Shown here in pieces: positions 16,180 to 26,107 of a stretch of DNA of 64,000 bases. The first letter of the stretch is position 1; every line of letters begins with the position of its first letter. The notes beneath the pieces are model-generated. The model did not search any database, was not told the DNA's origin, and was given only the letters and a program-made list of their open reading frames with translations. This DNA comes from Marinoscillum sp964351625. GTDB lineage: Bacteria > Bacteroidota > Bacteroidia > Cytophagales > Cyclobacteriaceae. The stretch is from the NCBI GenBank assembly GCA_964351625.1, contig CAYGOV010000004.1, positions 1 to 64,000 on the forward strand, in the 5' to 3' direction. A program made the translations under genes and the position numbers.

Positions 16180-17091
16180 TCAGAATTCAACTATATCCTT
16201 ACGAACTCTTTTCACTTCAGTAGTGATGTCTATAAGCATGTCCTGAGTTAGAACAAAACCTCCCGTATTCTGAGAAATTTTCTCCTGTATTTCTGCTAGA
16301 TCTCCATCATAATATATTTTCAAGATATTTAATTCAGTTATCATTTTAGCAATGATGTCGTCCTGTGGAAGGTCGTCTAGCATTGCGATAACGTCAAGCA
16401 GTGGTTTCTTTTGATCGAGAACAACTTTCACCAAAGGCTCTAAGATTAGGTTTCTAGTGTCGCTATCGAGGATGTCAGTAGGGTAAGTTTCAATCACCCT
16501 TACTGCTAGGTAAAGACCTTCAATAAAACTTCCTGTAAGTATTAGTGCAGCTACTGATACTCTATCGGCTTCTTCCAATCTTGACTCTACATCAATGATA
16601 GCTTTGTTGATGACTTTATTTAGAGAATCAGAATTGTTCATGTTACTCTGAAAAGACTCAATAGTCTTAACATCAAAAACTGAAGCTATTCCTAGTGACT
16701 CAGCTAATTTCTGACAAGCTCCCATGTAATCACTTGACTCTGATACTTTTTCATAAGATAAGAGATAGCCCATGTCTGTTGCATAAACGCCCAAATTCAA
16801 GCTGGCCTCATCTTGATTGGTTTCGTATCGCGCGAGTTTATCCAAAGTATTAATCAGATTCGCATCATAATCAGCTCCAGTAGCTTGGAGTAAGTAAGGA
16901 ACTTCTGTAGGAGAAGGAAGATCACCTAGTACACGATCTAAATCGGATGAGATTTTCTGTTCTGCTTGTTCAAAAGCTGCTTGTTCAGCCTCTTTTCTAT
17001 CCTTGTTTGGGTTGCCACCACATGAAACGAGTAGTATTACCAACGTGAATATCGAAAGTAGTTGCAATGATTTTCGAAGCGTAAGATTCAT
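16180..17091 (-). CDS. Lipoprotein of unknown function
   Basis: This 303-residue lipoprotein has the signal MNLTLRKSLQLLSIFTLVIL and lipobox LVSC (Cys24). A charged linker GGNPNKDRKEAEQ follows. The rest appears all-helical, with a repeated pattern of short helices such as LLQATGADYDANLINTLDKL and SLNLGVYATDMGYLLSYEKV. A family cannot be named with certainty; the pattern occurs in conserved Bacteroidota lipoproteins. It is monocistronic, with a terminator directly after it. Confidence 0.8.
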   Translation of the reverse strand: MNLTLRKSLQLLSIFTLVILLVSCGGNPNKDRKEAEQAAFEQAEQKISSDLDRVLGDLPSPTEVPYLLQATGADYDANLINTLDKLARYETNQDEASLNLGVYATDMGYLLSYEKVSESSDYMGACQKLAESLGIASVFDVKTIESFQSNMNNSDSLNKVINKAIIDVESRLEEADRVSVAALILTGSFIEGLYLAVRVIETYPTDILDSDTRNLILEPLVKVVLDQKKPLLDVIAMLDDLPQDDIIAKMITELNILKIYYDGDLAEIQEKISQNTGGFVLTQDMLIDITTEVKRVRKDIVEF

Positions 17092-17197
17092 TTTTAAATT
17101 TGGTTAGGTTTTATCTAGTCAATTTTAATGCTTTTTTGGGTTGGATTAAAATTTACCATGATATTTTCGCCACTTATTCAAAGTATATTGAAGATAC

Positions 17198-17404
17198 ATG
17201 GCAGGTATTAGCTACAGCAGCTTAAGAGCAGGAAAGAAATATTGGCTAACCAACTTTGGTGATAGGTATGAGTTTGAAATCATGGAAGTGCTACATTCTC
17301 AAGATTTCAAACTCAAAGATTTAACCACTTTAGAAACCTATCTTATGTCTGATCTTACTAGATATGGACAAGGCAAAGATTTCGAAATACGTGATTTATA
17401 CTAA
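17198..17404 (+). CDS. Small conserved-looking protein of unknown function
   Basis: This 68-residue soluble protein (MAGISYSSLRAGKKYWLTNF...) has no signal peptide and no membrane segment. The pattern of short strands (KKYWLTNFGDRYEFEIMEVL, then KLKDLTTLETY) suggests a small beta-barrel, SH3- or Tudor-like fold, but this is a guess. Its 3' end overlaps the convergent gltD gene by 9 bp. Confidence 0.7.
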   Translation: MAGISYSSLRAGKKYWLTNFGDRYEFEIMEVLHSQDFKLKDLTTLETYLMSDLTRYGQGKDFEIRDLY

Positions 17405-18871
17405 TTCATAGAAAGATTTCTCCTTAGAAGGTAGGGAAGTAGACCCCTCAAGAAATTCATCAACTACTCTAGCAGCTTCTCTGCCTTCTGAAATTGCCCA
17501 TACTACCAACGATTGTCCACGTCTCATATCTCCAGCTGCGAACACCCTAGGTTTACTAGTAGCATAGTTATTTGTTTGTATGTTACCTCTTTGATCCAAT
17601 TCTAAGCCTAATTGCTCGATCATCCCTTCTTTTTGTGGATGCACGAATCCCGCCGCAAGGAGCGCTAGTTCGCATGGTACTACTCTGTCTGAACCGCGAA
17701 TTTCTTCCATACCATTGGCACCCCACTTTATATCCACAAGCTTAAGACCCGTCAATTCTCCAGCTTCATTGCCAATGAATTCCTTTGTAAGTATAGCCCA
17801 AGACCTTTCACATCCTTCCTCATGGGAAGAAGATGTTCTTAATGTCATTGGCCACTCTGGCCAAGGGTTTGTTGCAGTTCTTTCTGAAGATGGCTTTGTC
17901 AAAAGTTCGATTTGGCTTACTGATTTTGCTTTATGTCTATTGGATGTACCCACACAATCTGATCCTGTATCACCACCACCAATTACAATTACATTTTTGT
18001 CAGTTGCCCAAATCTCTGCCGGCATTTCACTGCCTTTGTGATTAATCAATACTTCAGGGTTGCCAGAAACGCGTTTGTTCTGCTGACTTAAAAAATCCAT
18101 GGCAAAATGAATACCTTTCAAATCTCTACCAGGTAATGGTAAGTCTCTTGGAACTGTTGAACCACCACATAGCAAGAGAGCATCATATTTAGTCTCAAGT
18201 TCCTCAACAGAAATGTTTTCGCCTACATTGGCTTTAGTTCTAAAGGAGATTCCTTCAGCCTCCAATATTTTCACTCGTCGTGTTACCACCCATTTCTCCA
18301 ATTTGAAATCAGGAATACCATATCTTAAAAGCCCGCCAACTTCGTCTGCTCTTTCAAATACAGTAACATTATGACCTGCTTTGTTTAATTGATCTGCCGC
18401 AGCAAGTCCCGCTGGTCCTGATCCAATTACAGCTACAGATTTACCTGTCCGAACTTTAGGAGGAGTAGGCACCACCAATCCTCTCTCATATGCTTCTTCG
18501 GCAATAGATTTTTCTATAAGTTCAATAGCGACAGGGTCTTTGTTGATTCCAAGTACGCAAGAGCCTTCACAAGGAGCGGGGCAGATTCTGCCTGTGAATT
18601 CCGGAAAATTGTTAGTTGACGATAAGATACTATAAGCTAGCTGCCAATCTTTGTTGTAAACAGCATCATTAAAATCTGGGATTTGATTACCTAAAGGGCA
18701 TCCACTGTGGCAAAAAGGAATACCACAATCCATGCATCTTGCAGCTTGTTTGTTCGTTTTCTCTTCTCCAAAAGGTTCGTAGATTTCCTTATAGTCCTCT
18801 TTACGAGCTTCAGTATTTCTTGACGCAGGTAGTTCGCGTCCAAATTTCATAAATCCTTCTACTGCTCCCAT
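17396..18871 (-). CDS. gltD: Glutamate synthase (NADPH) small subunit
   Basis: GltD feeds electrons from NADPH via FAD to the large subunit for ammonia assimilation. At 491 residues the length is usual. The N-terminal Cys-rich block (CMDCGIPFCHSGCPLGNQIP and GRICPAPCEGSCVLGI) binds 4Fe-4S clusters. VIGSGPAGLAAADQL is the FAD Rossmann motif, VIGGGDTGSDCVGT the NADPH motif, and FAAGDMRRGQSLVVWAISEG the conserved C-terminal FAD segment. The ATG shares a base with the gltB stop (TAATG), so translation is coupled. Confidence 0.98.
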   Translation of the reverse strand: MGAVEGFMKFGRELPASRNTEARKEDYKEIYEPFGEEKTNKQAARCMDCGIPFCHSGCPLGNQIPDFNDAVYNKDWQLAYSILSSTNNFPEFTGRICPAPCEGSCVLGINKDPVAIELIEKSIAEEAYERGLVVPTPPKVRTGKSVAVIGSGPAGLAAADQLNKAGHNVTVFERADEVGGLLRYGIPDFKLEKWVVTRRVKILEAEGISFRTKANVGENISVEELETKYDALLLCGGSTVPRDLPLPGRDLKGIHFAMDFLSQQNKRVSGNPEVLINHKGSEMPAEIWATDKNVIVIGGGDTGSDCVGTSNRHKAKSVSQIELLTKPSSERTATNPWPEWPMTLRTSSSHEEGCERSWAILTKEFIGNEAGELTGLKLVDIKWGANGMEEIRGSDRVVPCELALLAAGFVHPQKEGMIEQLGLELDQRGNIQTNNYATSKPRVFAAGDMRRGQSLVVWAISEGREAARVVDEFLEGSTSLPSKEKSFYELV

Positions 18872-21800
18872 TATGCTACTTTTTCTTGTGATTTTTTTTC
18901 TTGTAGTACACGTTTCAAATCATTAGGCATTACTTTCAAAAAGTACTGTTTCATATGATCCCAATCATCTAGAATATTTCCTGCAATTTGACTACCTGTT
19001 AACTTTTGATGCGAGGTAATCTCAGCTTGTATATATGCTAAGTCCGAATCTTCTATGGTATCTAATTCAACCATTTCTGTATTGAGCCGATCCTTAAATG
19101 AATTGTTGGTATCGAAGATATACGCGAGACCACCGCTCATTCCTGCAGCAAAGTTGTTTCCCGTCTCTCCGAGAATAATTACTTTGCCACCTGTCATATA
19201 TTCACATCCGTGATCTCCCACACCTTCCACTACTGTTTCTACACCAGAATTTCTTACACAGAAGCGTTCTCCGGCATTACCATTGATATAGGCTTTACCC
19301 GAAGTAGCCCCATAGAATGCCACATTTCCAATGATAATGTTTTCCTCTGATCTAAAAGTAGCCTCGGCTGGAACTTTAACGATAATATTACCCCCAGATA
19401 ATCCTTTTCCACAATAGTCATTTGATTCGCCTTCAAGTGTAAAAGTGATCCCTGGCGCTAGGAAGGCACCAAAGCTTTGACCTGCAGACCCTTTGAAATT
19501 TATGGCTATTGGACTTATTTTAAGGCCTGCACTTCCATATTCCTTCGAAACTTCATGGGAGAGCATGGCACCAACAGATCGGTCTATATTGATAATCTTG
19601 TAGGTCTTGTTGTTTTCCTTTTTCTTTAGATAGTCATTGATCAATTTCCTATCAAGAACCTTCTCCAATTCATGTACTTGATCTATCTGGTGATATGTAC
19701 CGTAAGAAGAAGGAACAGTTTCTTGATGAAGGATAGGTGAAAAATCAATATTCTTGAGTTTCCAGTGGTTGAGGTCACTCTTAACTCTTAATGCATTGGA
19801 TTGGCCGACCATTTCATTGATCGTTTTGAAACCAAGCTCAGCCATTATTTCACGCAATTGCATTGCGATGAAAGTAAAGAAGTTAACTACGTGATCAGGA
19901 TTTCCTGTGAATAGTTTTCTGAGTTCGGGGCGTTGAGTTGCTATACCGACAGGGCAAGTATTCAAATGGCATTTACGCATCATTATACAACCTTCAACAA
20001 TAAGCGCTGTAGTGCTAAACCCAAACTCTTCAGCGCCAAGCAATGCAGCAATAGCCACATCACGACCAGTCATAAGCTTACCATCCGTTTGAAGTACTAC
20101 TCGGCTTCTGAGATTGTTTTTCATCAAGGTCTGATGTGCCTCAGCAAGACCAATTTCCCATGGTAGACCCGCATGTCTAATCGAGCTCAATGGAGATGCG
20201 CCTGTACCTCCATCTGCTCCGGAGATAAGTATTACATCAGCTTTGGCTTTAGCTACACCTGATGCAATTGTGCCTACTCCAGCTTCAGAAACTAGTTTCA
20301 CATTGATTCTAGCATGTCTGTTGGCATTTTTTAGATCGTAAATAAGCTGCTTAAGGTCCTCAATAGAGTAAATATCATGATGAGGAGGAGGGGAGATTAG
20401 ACCCACTCCAGGAGTAGAATGCCTTACTTTCGCAATCCATTCATCAACCTTGTGGCCAGGTAATTGTCCGCCTTCACCGGGCTTGGCACCTTGAGCAATT
20501 TTAATTTGAAGCTCTGTGGCTTCTTTGAGATAGTTACTTGTTACCCCAAAACGCCCAGATGCCACTTGTTTGATAGTAGATCTTTCCCAGTCGCCATTAG
20601 CTTTTTTGGCAAATCTTACTTCGTCTTCTCCGCCTTCTCCACTATTGCTTTTTCCACCTATTCGGTTCATAGCAATAGCTAAAGTAGAATGCGCCTCGTG
20701 GGATATAGAGCCGAAAGACATGGCACCAGTAGCAAATCTCTTTAGGATTTCACTAACAGGTTCTACTTCTTCTATAGGTACTGAAGAGCGTTTTTTGAAT
20801 TCGAAAAGACTTCTTAATGTGATGTCAGCGTGCTCATTCTTTATTACACTTTCTGTGTATTTTTTGAAAAGCTCATAGTTACCGAGAGAGGTAGATTTCT
20901 GTAATAAATGGATAGTCTCCGGATTAAGCAAATGGGCTTCTCCATTGCGTTTCCACTGAAAGTACCCACCAACTTCAAGTAGAGCTCTGTCTGAGTGGTA
21001 TGCTGAATAATGCTTTATTAGACATTCTTTTTCTAAATCCTCAAAAGTCAATCCATCAAGTCGACTTACTGTTCCTTTGAAACATTTATTGACAACTTCG
21101 GATCCAAGACCAACACATTCAAAAATCTGTGCAGACTGATAGGATTGGAGGGTAGAGATACCCATTTTAGAGAGAATCTTTAATAAGCCTCCACCAATGC
21201 CTTTAGCGTAATTGTCGTAGTAATATTTAAGAGGTTTACTATTGTCAAGCTTGCTCGTGTTATAAAGATCCGCAATACAATCATAAACCTTAAACGGATA
21301 TACGGCACTTGCTCCATAACCAACCGCCGTAGCAAAATGATGAGTTTCCCATACGTCACCAGATTCACAGATAAGACCAATTTTGGTTCTTAAATTAAGA
21401 TTTACCAAGTGGTGATGCACTGCTCCAATAGCTAATAGCGTTGGAATTGGAACTCTTGTTTCGCTGATATTTCTATTGGATATAATCAATATTTTCTTTC
21501 CGTCCTCTACTGCTGCTGAGGCTTCATTGCAAACAAGATCCAAGGCTTCTTTAAGGTTGATCTTATTGTGATCATAAGTGGAATCTATCACTGCGTGATC
21601 AAACCCAATGCTATTCTGATGAACTAATTTATAATAAGCTTGTCTCGAAAGAACAGGCTGAGAAATGTGAATTTGCTTAGTGTGAAGTGGTGATTCATCT
21701 AATATATTCAATGACTCACCTACACGAGTGAACAATGACATCACCAATCGCTCCCTTATCGGGTCGATAGGAGGGTTGCTTACTTGGGCAAAGTATTGCT

Positions 21801-23349
21801 TGAAGTAATGCGAAATATGCTGACTCTGCCTTGAAAGAACTGCTAGAGGTGCATCAGCTCCCATAGACCCTAGTGGCTCTTTACCAAGTTTTGCTAGATC
21901 AGTTACAGATAGCTTTACATCTTCTTGGGTATATCCATAAGCTTTTAGTTGTTTCCTCAAAAGTTCTGGCTCTACTGGTTCCTCAAGTATTTCAGGATCA
22001 GGCAACATTTTAAGCTTAATACGCTCTCTCTTGATCCAGTTGAAATAAGGCTTATTCTCAACTACTTGTTTTTTAATCTCGTCATCTCTGTAGAGTCGAT
22101 TATTTGGTAAGTCAAGCCAAAGCATTTTGCCAGGCTGAAGACGACCATTTTCTTTTACATTAGCTGGAGCTACTGGAAGAGCCCCAGTTTCAGAGGCCAT
22201 TATTAATCTATTGTCCTTTGTGATGCAATAACGAACTGGTCTAAGACCATTTCTATCAAGAGTAGCCCCAAGCTGTTTTCCATTTGTAAAGAATAGCGCT
22301 GCAGGACCATCCCATGGCTCCATAAGTGAAGCATGAAACTTGTAAAATGCCTTCTTCATAGAATCCATTTGTGAATTATCTTGCCATGCCTCGGGCACAA
22401 GCATCATCATCACATGTGGCAAACTTCTACCTCCAAGTACAAGTAGTTCTATAAGTGAGTTAAGATTAGCTGAGTCGGAGTTTTTAGGATCAGTTACAGG
22501 AATTAGCCATTCAAGTTCTTTGGCACTGAAGTAAGGAGAAGACATATTGGCTTCCTTTGACTTCATTTTATTCACGTTACCGCGAATGGTATTTATTTCT
22601 CCATTATGAGCTAGAAATTTAAAGGGCTGCGCCAATTTCCAGTTTGGAAAAGTGTTGGTAGAAAAGCGAGAGTGAACAATTGCAAAAGCAGATTTGAATT
22701 CTTTATCAGTAAGGTCATGATAATAATCTTCGAGCTGATCGGTTTTCAACTGACCTTTATATATGACAGTTCTTGCAGAAAGACTACAAACGTAGAATTC
22801 ACCATTTTGGCCTTGGACTTTATTGCTGATTTCACGTGTTGCGTAGTTGCTGAGGACGAAAAGTTTTCTTTCGAGTTCTTCTTCCGTCAATTTCTCGTGG
22901 ACTTCAATGAAAACTTGCTCAGTATATGGCTCAGCGCCCTTGGATTCAAATCCGGGCACTTGATCATCAACTGGTACTAAACGATAACCGATTAATGATA
23001 GACCAAGATCTTTAATGCAAGCATTTAGGATTTGACGACATTTCTCCCGCACTTGATAGTTCTTAGGAAAAAATATCATACCAACACCATAAGCACCATG
23101 AGCTGGAAGTTTTATTCCAAACTTGTCAAGTTCTTTTTTGAAAAAACTGTGCGGAATTTGTACTAAAATACCGGCACCATCCCCAGTATTCTCGTCACTA
23201 CCAGTGGCTCCTCTATGCTCCATGTTTTTCAACATGGTGAGGGCATCCTTTACATTCTTATGTTCCGCTACATTGTTGATATCTGCTACGCATCCTACTC
23301 CGCAAGAATCGTGCTCTAACTCACTGGTATACAGTCCTTTATTAACCAT
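18871..23349 (-). CDS. gltB: Glutamate synthase large subunit
   Basis: GltB makes two glutamates from glutamine and 2-oxoglutarate. The 1492-residue length is normal. The N-terminal amidotransferase domain has its nucleophile in HDSCGVGC at Cys16, so a 15-residue propeptide is expected. The central domain is followed by an FMN-binding barrel (GGKSNSGEGGEDEVRF, GAKPGEGGQLPGHKV, SGADGGTGASP), and the Cys cluster CIMMRKCHLNTCPVG binds a 3Fe-4S centre. A C-terminal beta-helix (GGNIIVKVP, TGGKVIILGETGNNFAAGMS) ends it. A TATTTTTG box lies about 32 bp upstream. Confidence 0.98.
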   Translation of the reverse strand: MVNKGLYTSELEHDSCGVGCVADINNVAEHKNVKDALTMLKNMEHRGATGSDENTGDGAGILVQIPHSFFKKELDKFGIKLPAHGAYGVGMIFFPKNYQVREKCRQILNACIKDLGLSLIGYRLVPVDDQVPGFESKGAEPYTEQVFIEVHEKLTEEELERKLFVLSNYATREISNKVQGQNGEFYVCSLSARTVIYKGQLKTDQLEDYYHDLTDKEFKSAFAIVHSRFSTNTFPNWKLAQPFKFLAHNGEINTIRGNVNKMKSKEANMSSPYFSAKELEWLIPVTDPKNSDSANLNSLIELLVLGGRSLPHVMMMLVPEAWQDNSQMDSMKKAFYKFHASLMEPWDGPAALFFTNGKQLGATLDRNGLRPVRYCITKDNRLIMASETGALPVAPANVKENGRLQPGKMLWLDLPNNRLYRDDEIKKQVVENKPYFNWIKRERIKLKMLPDPEILEEPVEPELLRKQLKAYGYTQEDVKLSVTDLAKLGKEPLGSMGADAPLAVLSRQSQHISHYFKQYFAQVSNPPIDPIRERLVMSLFTRVGESLNILDESPLHTKQIHISQPVLSRQAYYKLVHQNSIGFDHAVIDSTYDHNKINLKEALDLVCNEASAAVEDGKKILIISNRNISETRVPIPTLLAIGAVHHHLVNLNLRTKIGLICESGDVWETHHFATAVGYGASAVYPFKVYDCIADLYNTSKLDNSKPLKYYYDNYAKGIGGGLLKILSKMGISTLQSYQSAQIFECVGLGSEVVNKCFKGTVSRLDGLTFEDLEKECLIKHYSAYHSDRALLEVGGYFQWKRNGEAHLLNPETIHLLQKSTSLGNYELFKKYTESVIKNEHADITLRSLFEFKKRSSVPIEEVEPVSEILKRFATGAMSFGSISHEAHSTLAIAMNRIGGKSNSGEGGEDEVRFAKKANGDWERSTIKQVASGRFGVTSNYLKEATELQIKIAQGAKPGEGGQLPGHKVDEWIAKVRHSTPGVGLISPPPHHDIYSIEDLKQLIYDLKNANRHARINVKLVSEAGVGTIASGVAKAKADVILISGADGGTGASPLSSIRHAGLPWEIGLAEAHQTLMKNNLRSRVVLQTDGKLMTGRDVAIAALLGAEEFGFSTTALIVEGCIMMRKCHLNTCPVGIATQRPELRKLFTGNPDHVVNFFTFIAMQLREIMAELGFKTINEMVGQSNALRVKSDLNHWKLKNIDFSPILHQETVPSSYGTYHQIDQVHELEKVLDRKLINDYLKKKENNKTYKIINIDRSVGAMLSHEVSKEYGSAGLKISPIAINFKGSAGQSFGAFLAPGITFTLEGESNDYCGKGLSGGNIIVKVPAEATFRSEENIIIGNVAFYGATSGKAYINGNAGERFCVRNSGVETVVEGVGDHGCEYMTGGKVIILGETGNNFAAGMSGGLAYIFDTNNSFKDRLNTEMVELDTIEDSDLAYIQAEITSHQKLTGSQIAGNILDDWDHMKQYFLKVMPNDLKRVLQEKKSQEKVA

Positions 23350-23660
23350 GTATTTGTATGTATAAACTTAAAATCAACCTCAAAAATACTGAATTTCAAT
23401 GTTTCGGTGAAAGAAAAACTTACATTAGATCATTTAGACCAAACATTATTTCATTATTGCTAATATTTCATAGCTTCTATTAAGATTTTCAAAATAAGTA
23501 AAAAGATAGCCTATATTGATTATGATATTCATACTGAAATCAATATTTAATTGAGAATCATTTAAATCATTATTGGAAAATTTATAAATACGACTGAATC
23601 CTTTATTTACAATTTAGTTTTACGTTTTTAATAAATCCATTCAAGAGACTAAAGTCAGCC
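23350..23660. other. AT-rich divergent intergenic region
   Basis: The 311-bp stretch lies between the gltB start (minus) and the thioredoxin-like gene (plus). It is strongly AT-rich with no gene. It holds one -7 box for gltB. TTTAGTTTTACG at about 23615 is a near match (7 of 8) for a plus-strand box, but I see no regulatory RNA structure. Confidence 0.5.
23381..23388 (-). promoter_or_regulatory. gltB -7 box TATTTTTG
   Basis: On the minus strand CAAAAATA reads TATTTTTG, fitting TAnnTTTG, 32 bp before the gltB start codon. A clear -33 element is not visible. Confidence 0.5.
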
Positions 23661-25046
23661 ATGAGGAATTCAATATTATTTCTACCATTCATTGTGTGGA
23701 GCATTTTTACAGCAAATGCTCAGAGAGTGGATATGACATTTAATATTACAGACCTTCAAGAAAAGGAAATATTTATAGGTCATCATTTTGGCAATCAAAA
23801 ATTCTTGGTTGATACTTTAGCTGTTGTTGATGGAAAATTCACCTTCACGTCCAAGAAGTCTAAGCAGGGCATTTATTTCCTCTATACTCCAAGTTATTAT
23901 CTCGAATTCATACTTGATGGAAATAGCTTCTCATTTGAAACTAGCCTAAAAGGAGGCTACCAAGAACTAAATGTTAAGGGTTCTAGAGAAAATGAACTTT
24001 TTAAGAAATTTCAGGTAGAATTGGGCACTTTGCAAGGTGATCAGCGTGCCATGATAGCTAAATTAGAAAATGCCAATAAACAGGATTCATTAATTATTTA
24101 TAGGCAATTTGATCAACAGAATCAGGAAATGAAGATCATGCGTAAGCGTATGATAAGTGAAAATCCAAACACTTTTTTTGCTCAATTCTTAAAGCTATTG
24201 GATCAAGAAGAAGTACCAGCCATGTTTAGTGTTTCAGATGTTCAACAGCGGAATTTTCTTCGTTATTTATATGCCAAGAGCCACTATTTCCCTGATGGCA
24301 TTTTGGATGATCCTCGAATGCTCAGAACTCCGGTGCTTCATGACAAGGCAATTAATTATTTTGATAAAGTAATCGTTCAGCAGCCTGATAGTATTAATGC
24401 AGCTATCGATTGGTTTTTTGGTGAATTGAGTGGAAATCAAGAGTTGGAGAGATACTGGTTGGTGACTCTTTTTAAGAAGTATGCAGAAAATAAGACTATG
24501 GGTATCGATGCTGTGACAATTCATTTGATTGAAACCTATTATCTGAAAGGAAAGGCACCTTGGATATCTGAGGAATATAGGAAGCAGTTAAAAGAGGAAG
24601 TTGCTTTCATCAAGCCAAACTTGATTGGTAAAATAGCACCTCCTATTGACGCAGTTGATTCACTCATGCAGCCATTTTATCTGGACCAGATCAATTTCCC
24701 TTATACACTTCTATTTATTTATGATCCGGATTGTGGTCATTGTAAGAAGACAATAGCCTTAATGGAAAAGCAAGATGAGAAGTTTGAATCTTTAGGTATT
24801 AAAGTAGTGGCATTGTGTACTACCACAGATATGAAAAGATGGAAAGAGTTTGTAAGAGAATCAAATCCAAATTGGCTTCACATAATTGACCCGACAGGTA
24901 AAAGTTACTTTCGAGTAGAATACGATGTAAGGAGTACACCGAAGATTTACTTGCTGGATATGGATAAGAAGATAATTGCTAAAAAGCTTGAGATAGATCA
25001 ATTTATTGATTTTGTTGATTGGCACAGATCAAATGGTAAGCAATAA
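23661..25046 (+). CDS. Exported thioredoxin-like protein (DUF4369/TlpA type)
   Basis: A 461-residue protein with a Sec signal (MRNSILFLPFIVWSIFTANA). Residues about 24-115 form a beta-rich N-terminal domain of the DUF4369 type (FIGHHFGNQKFLVDTLAVVD, GKFTFTSKK). A helical middle region (about 115-315) follows. A thioredoxin-fold domain holds the CGHC active site at 358-361 and cis-Pro in RSTPKIYLL. It is expected in the periplasm as a disulfide reductase or isomerase. The neighbours give no partner. A bidirectional hairpin follows the gene. Confidence 0.88.
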   Translation: MRNSILFLPFIVWSIFTANAQRVDMTFNITDLQEKEIFIGHHFGNQKFLVDTLAVVDGKFTFTSKKSKQGIYFLYTPSYYLEFILDGNSFSFETSLKGGYQELNVKGSRENELFKKFQVELGTLQGDQRAMIAKLENANKQDSLIIYRQFDQQNQEMKIMRKRMISENPNTFFAQFLKLLDQEEVPAMFSVSDVQQRNFLRYLYAKSHYFPDGILDDPRMLRTPVLHDKAINYFDKVIVQQPDSINAAIDWFFGELSGNQELERYWLVTLFKKYAENKTMGIDAVTIHLIETYYLKGKAPWISEEYRKQLKEEVAFIKPNLIGKIAPPIDAVDSLMQPFYLDQINFPYTLLFIYDPDCGHCKKTIALMEKQDEKFESLGIKVVALCTTTDMKRWKEFVRESNPNWLHIIDPTGKSYFRVEYDVRSTPKIYLLDMDKKIIAKKLEIDQFIDFVDWHRSNGKQ

Positions 25047-25048
25047 AA

Positions 25049-25072
25049 AAAGCCGCTCTAAAGAGCGGCTTT
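25049..25072. terminator. Bidirectional rho-independent terminator
   Basis: AAAGCCGCTC, loop TAAA, GAGCGGCTTT, with A and T runs on both sides. It separates the convergent genes ending at 25046 and 25098. Confidence 0.92.
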
Positions 25073-25097
25073 ACTTTACTAAGGCTTTAATTTTTTA

Positions 25098-25574
25098 TTA
25101 AGAGGCAGAGAATACAAGTACATATTGGCCGATTCCGCCAACTCGAGCACTCGCTTCACTTACATTGATAGTCATTGTTACAGCTGTATTATCAGCATTT
25201 ACTGAAATGCTTGCTACAGATGCAGTAAGATCAGTCGATAACGTATTAGCTGTAAAAGCAGATAAACTACCTTCTTCACTGATAGAAAAAGACCCTCCAG
25301 TGATATAATCCGCAACATCACCACCAAGCGTAAATCTTACGCCTTCTGCTGTTTCTGCGAAAGTTACAGTGAAAGTAGTGGCATCAGGAGCTCCAGAAAC
25401 ATTAGAAACATTTGTAGAGGATGCATTGATGGTCCAAGTTTGTGATGTAAGTGCAGCCACTAAAACTTCTTTTTTAGTTTCAGTATCAACAGGATCATCA
25501 CCACCTCCACAGCTTACAGCAGCAGTTAGTGAAACAATTGCGAGTAGAAGAAAAGCATTTTTGAACATTTTCAT
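25098..25574 (-). CDS. Small lipoprotein, beta-rich, unknown function
   Basis: A 158-residue lipoprotein with signal MKMFKNAFLLLAIVSLTAAV and lipobox Val-Ser-Cys (Cys22), then GGGDDPVDTETKKEV. The mature part is Ser/Thr/Ala-rich with predicted beta strands, ending QYVLVFSAS. It resembles small surface lipoproteins of Bacteroidota. No family name can be given. It is a single gene with a terminator between it and the convergent neighbour. Confidence 0.75.
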   Translation of the reverse strand: MKMFKNAFLLLAIVSLTAAVSCGGGDDPVDTETKKEVLVAALTSQTWTINASSTNVSNVSGAPDATTFTVTFAETAEGVRFTLGGDVADYITGGSFSISEEGSLSAFTANTLSTDLTASVASISVNADNTAVTMTINVSEASARVGGIGQYVLVFSAS

Positions 25575-26107
25575 TTCCTTAGTAATTTTTGGTTAAAAAT
25601 AATATTTGGTTAATGGGCTTAAAGATACACTCATATTTTAAAAATATTTAAAAAGAGATCGTTAAAATAGTTTTTGTCAAAGGCTAATGGCGTTCTAACT
25701 AAATTAAATCGACGGAGTAGACCGAGTTGTATTTAGTAGGTCATTTTGAAATAATTGAAGTAATCTGATTGTTTAGACATTATAATGATATCTGACTGAC
25801 GTGCATTAGGAGTGATCGAAAGGATGAATTAATGTTCTGAGTCACCTAGTCTTGGGCTTTAAGGTTTTAATTAGAGCCACTTTTAATTAATAGGTTTTAT
25901 TAATCGTAATAATTACGTTTATAAGTATATTATGTGATATTAGCTCATTAAAAATTGAATTGATAAAATGATATCATTTCAACTGAGGTTTTTTAATGAC
26001 AATTTATCAATTTGGCACACTGCTTCTTATTAGGGATATGGCCAATAAATTTGAGTGGTGATAATCTTATAAGAATCTTGAGTAACGAAAACAAAAAAAA
26101 CTAACCT
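25575..26107. other. Long AT-rich intergenic region before the sugar symporter
   Basis: The 533 bp carry no ORF longer than a few tens of codons that looks coding and no recognisable RNA structure. One -7 box lies near its end (26046). The length, AT richness and position upstream of a transporter suggest regulatory sequence, but no operator could be identified. Confidence 0.5.
26046..26053 (+). promoter_or_regulatory. -7 box TAAATTTG upstream of the symporter
   Basis: TAAATTTG fits TAnnTTTG, 54 bp before the start codon. A TTTG lies at 26011-26014, too far upstream (31 bp) to be the usual -33 element. Confidence 0.5.

Noticed and set aside
25575..26107. A riboswitch or small RNA in the region before the symporter
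   Set aside because: No conserved aptamer motif or strong hairpin could be recognised. Only a -7 box is supported.
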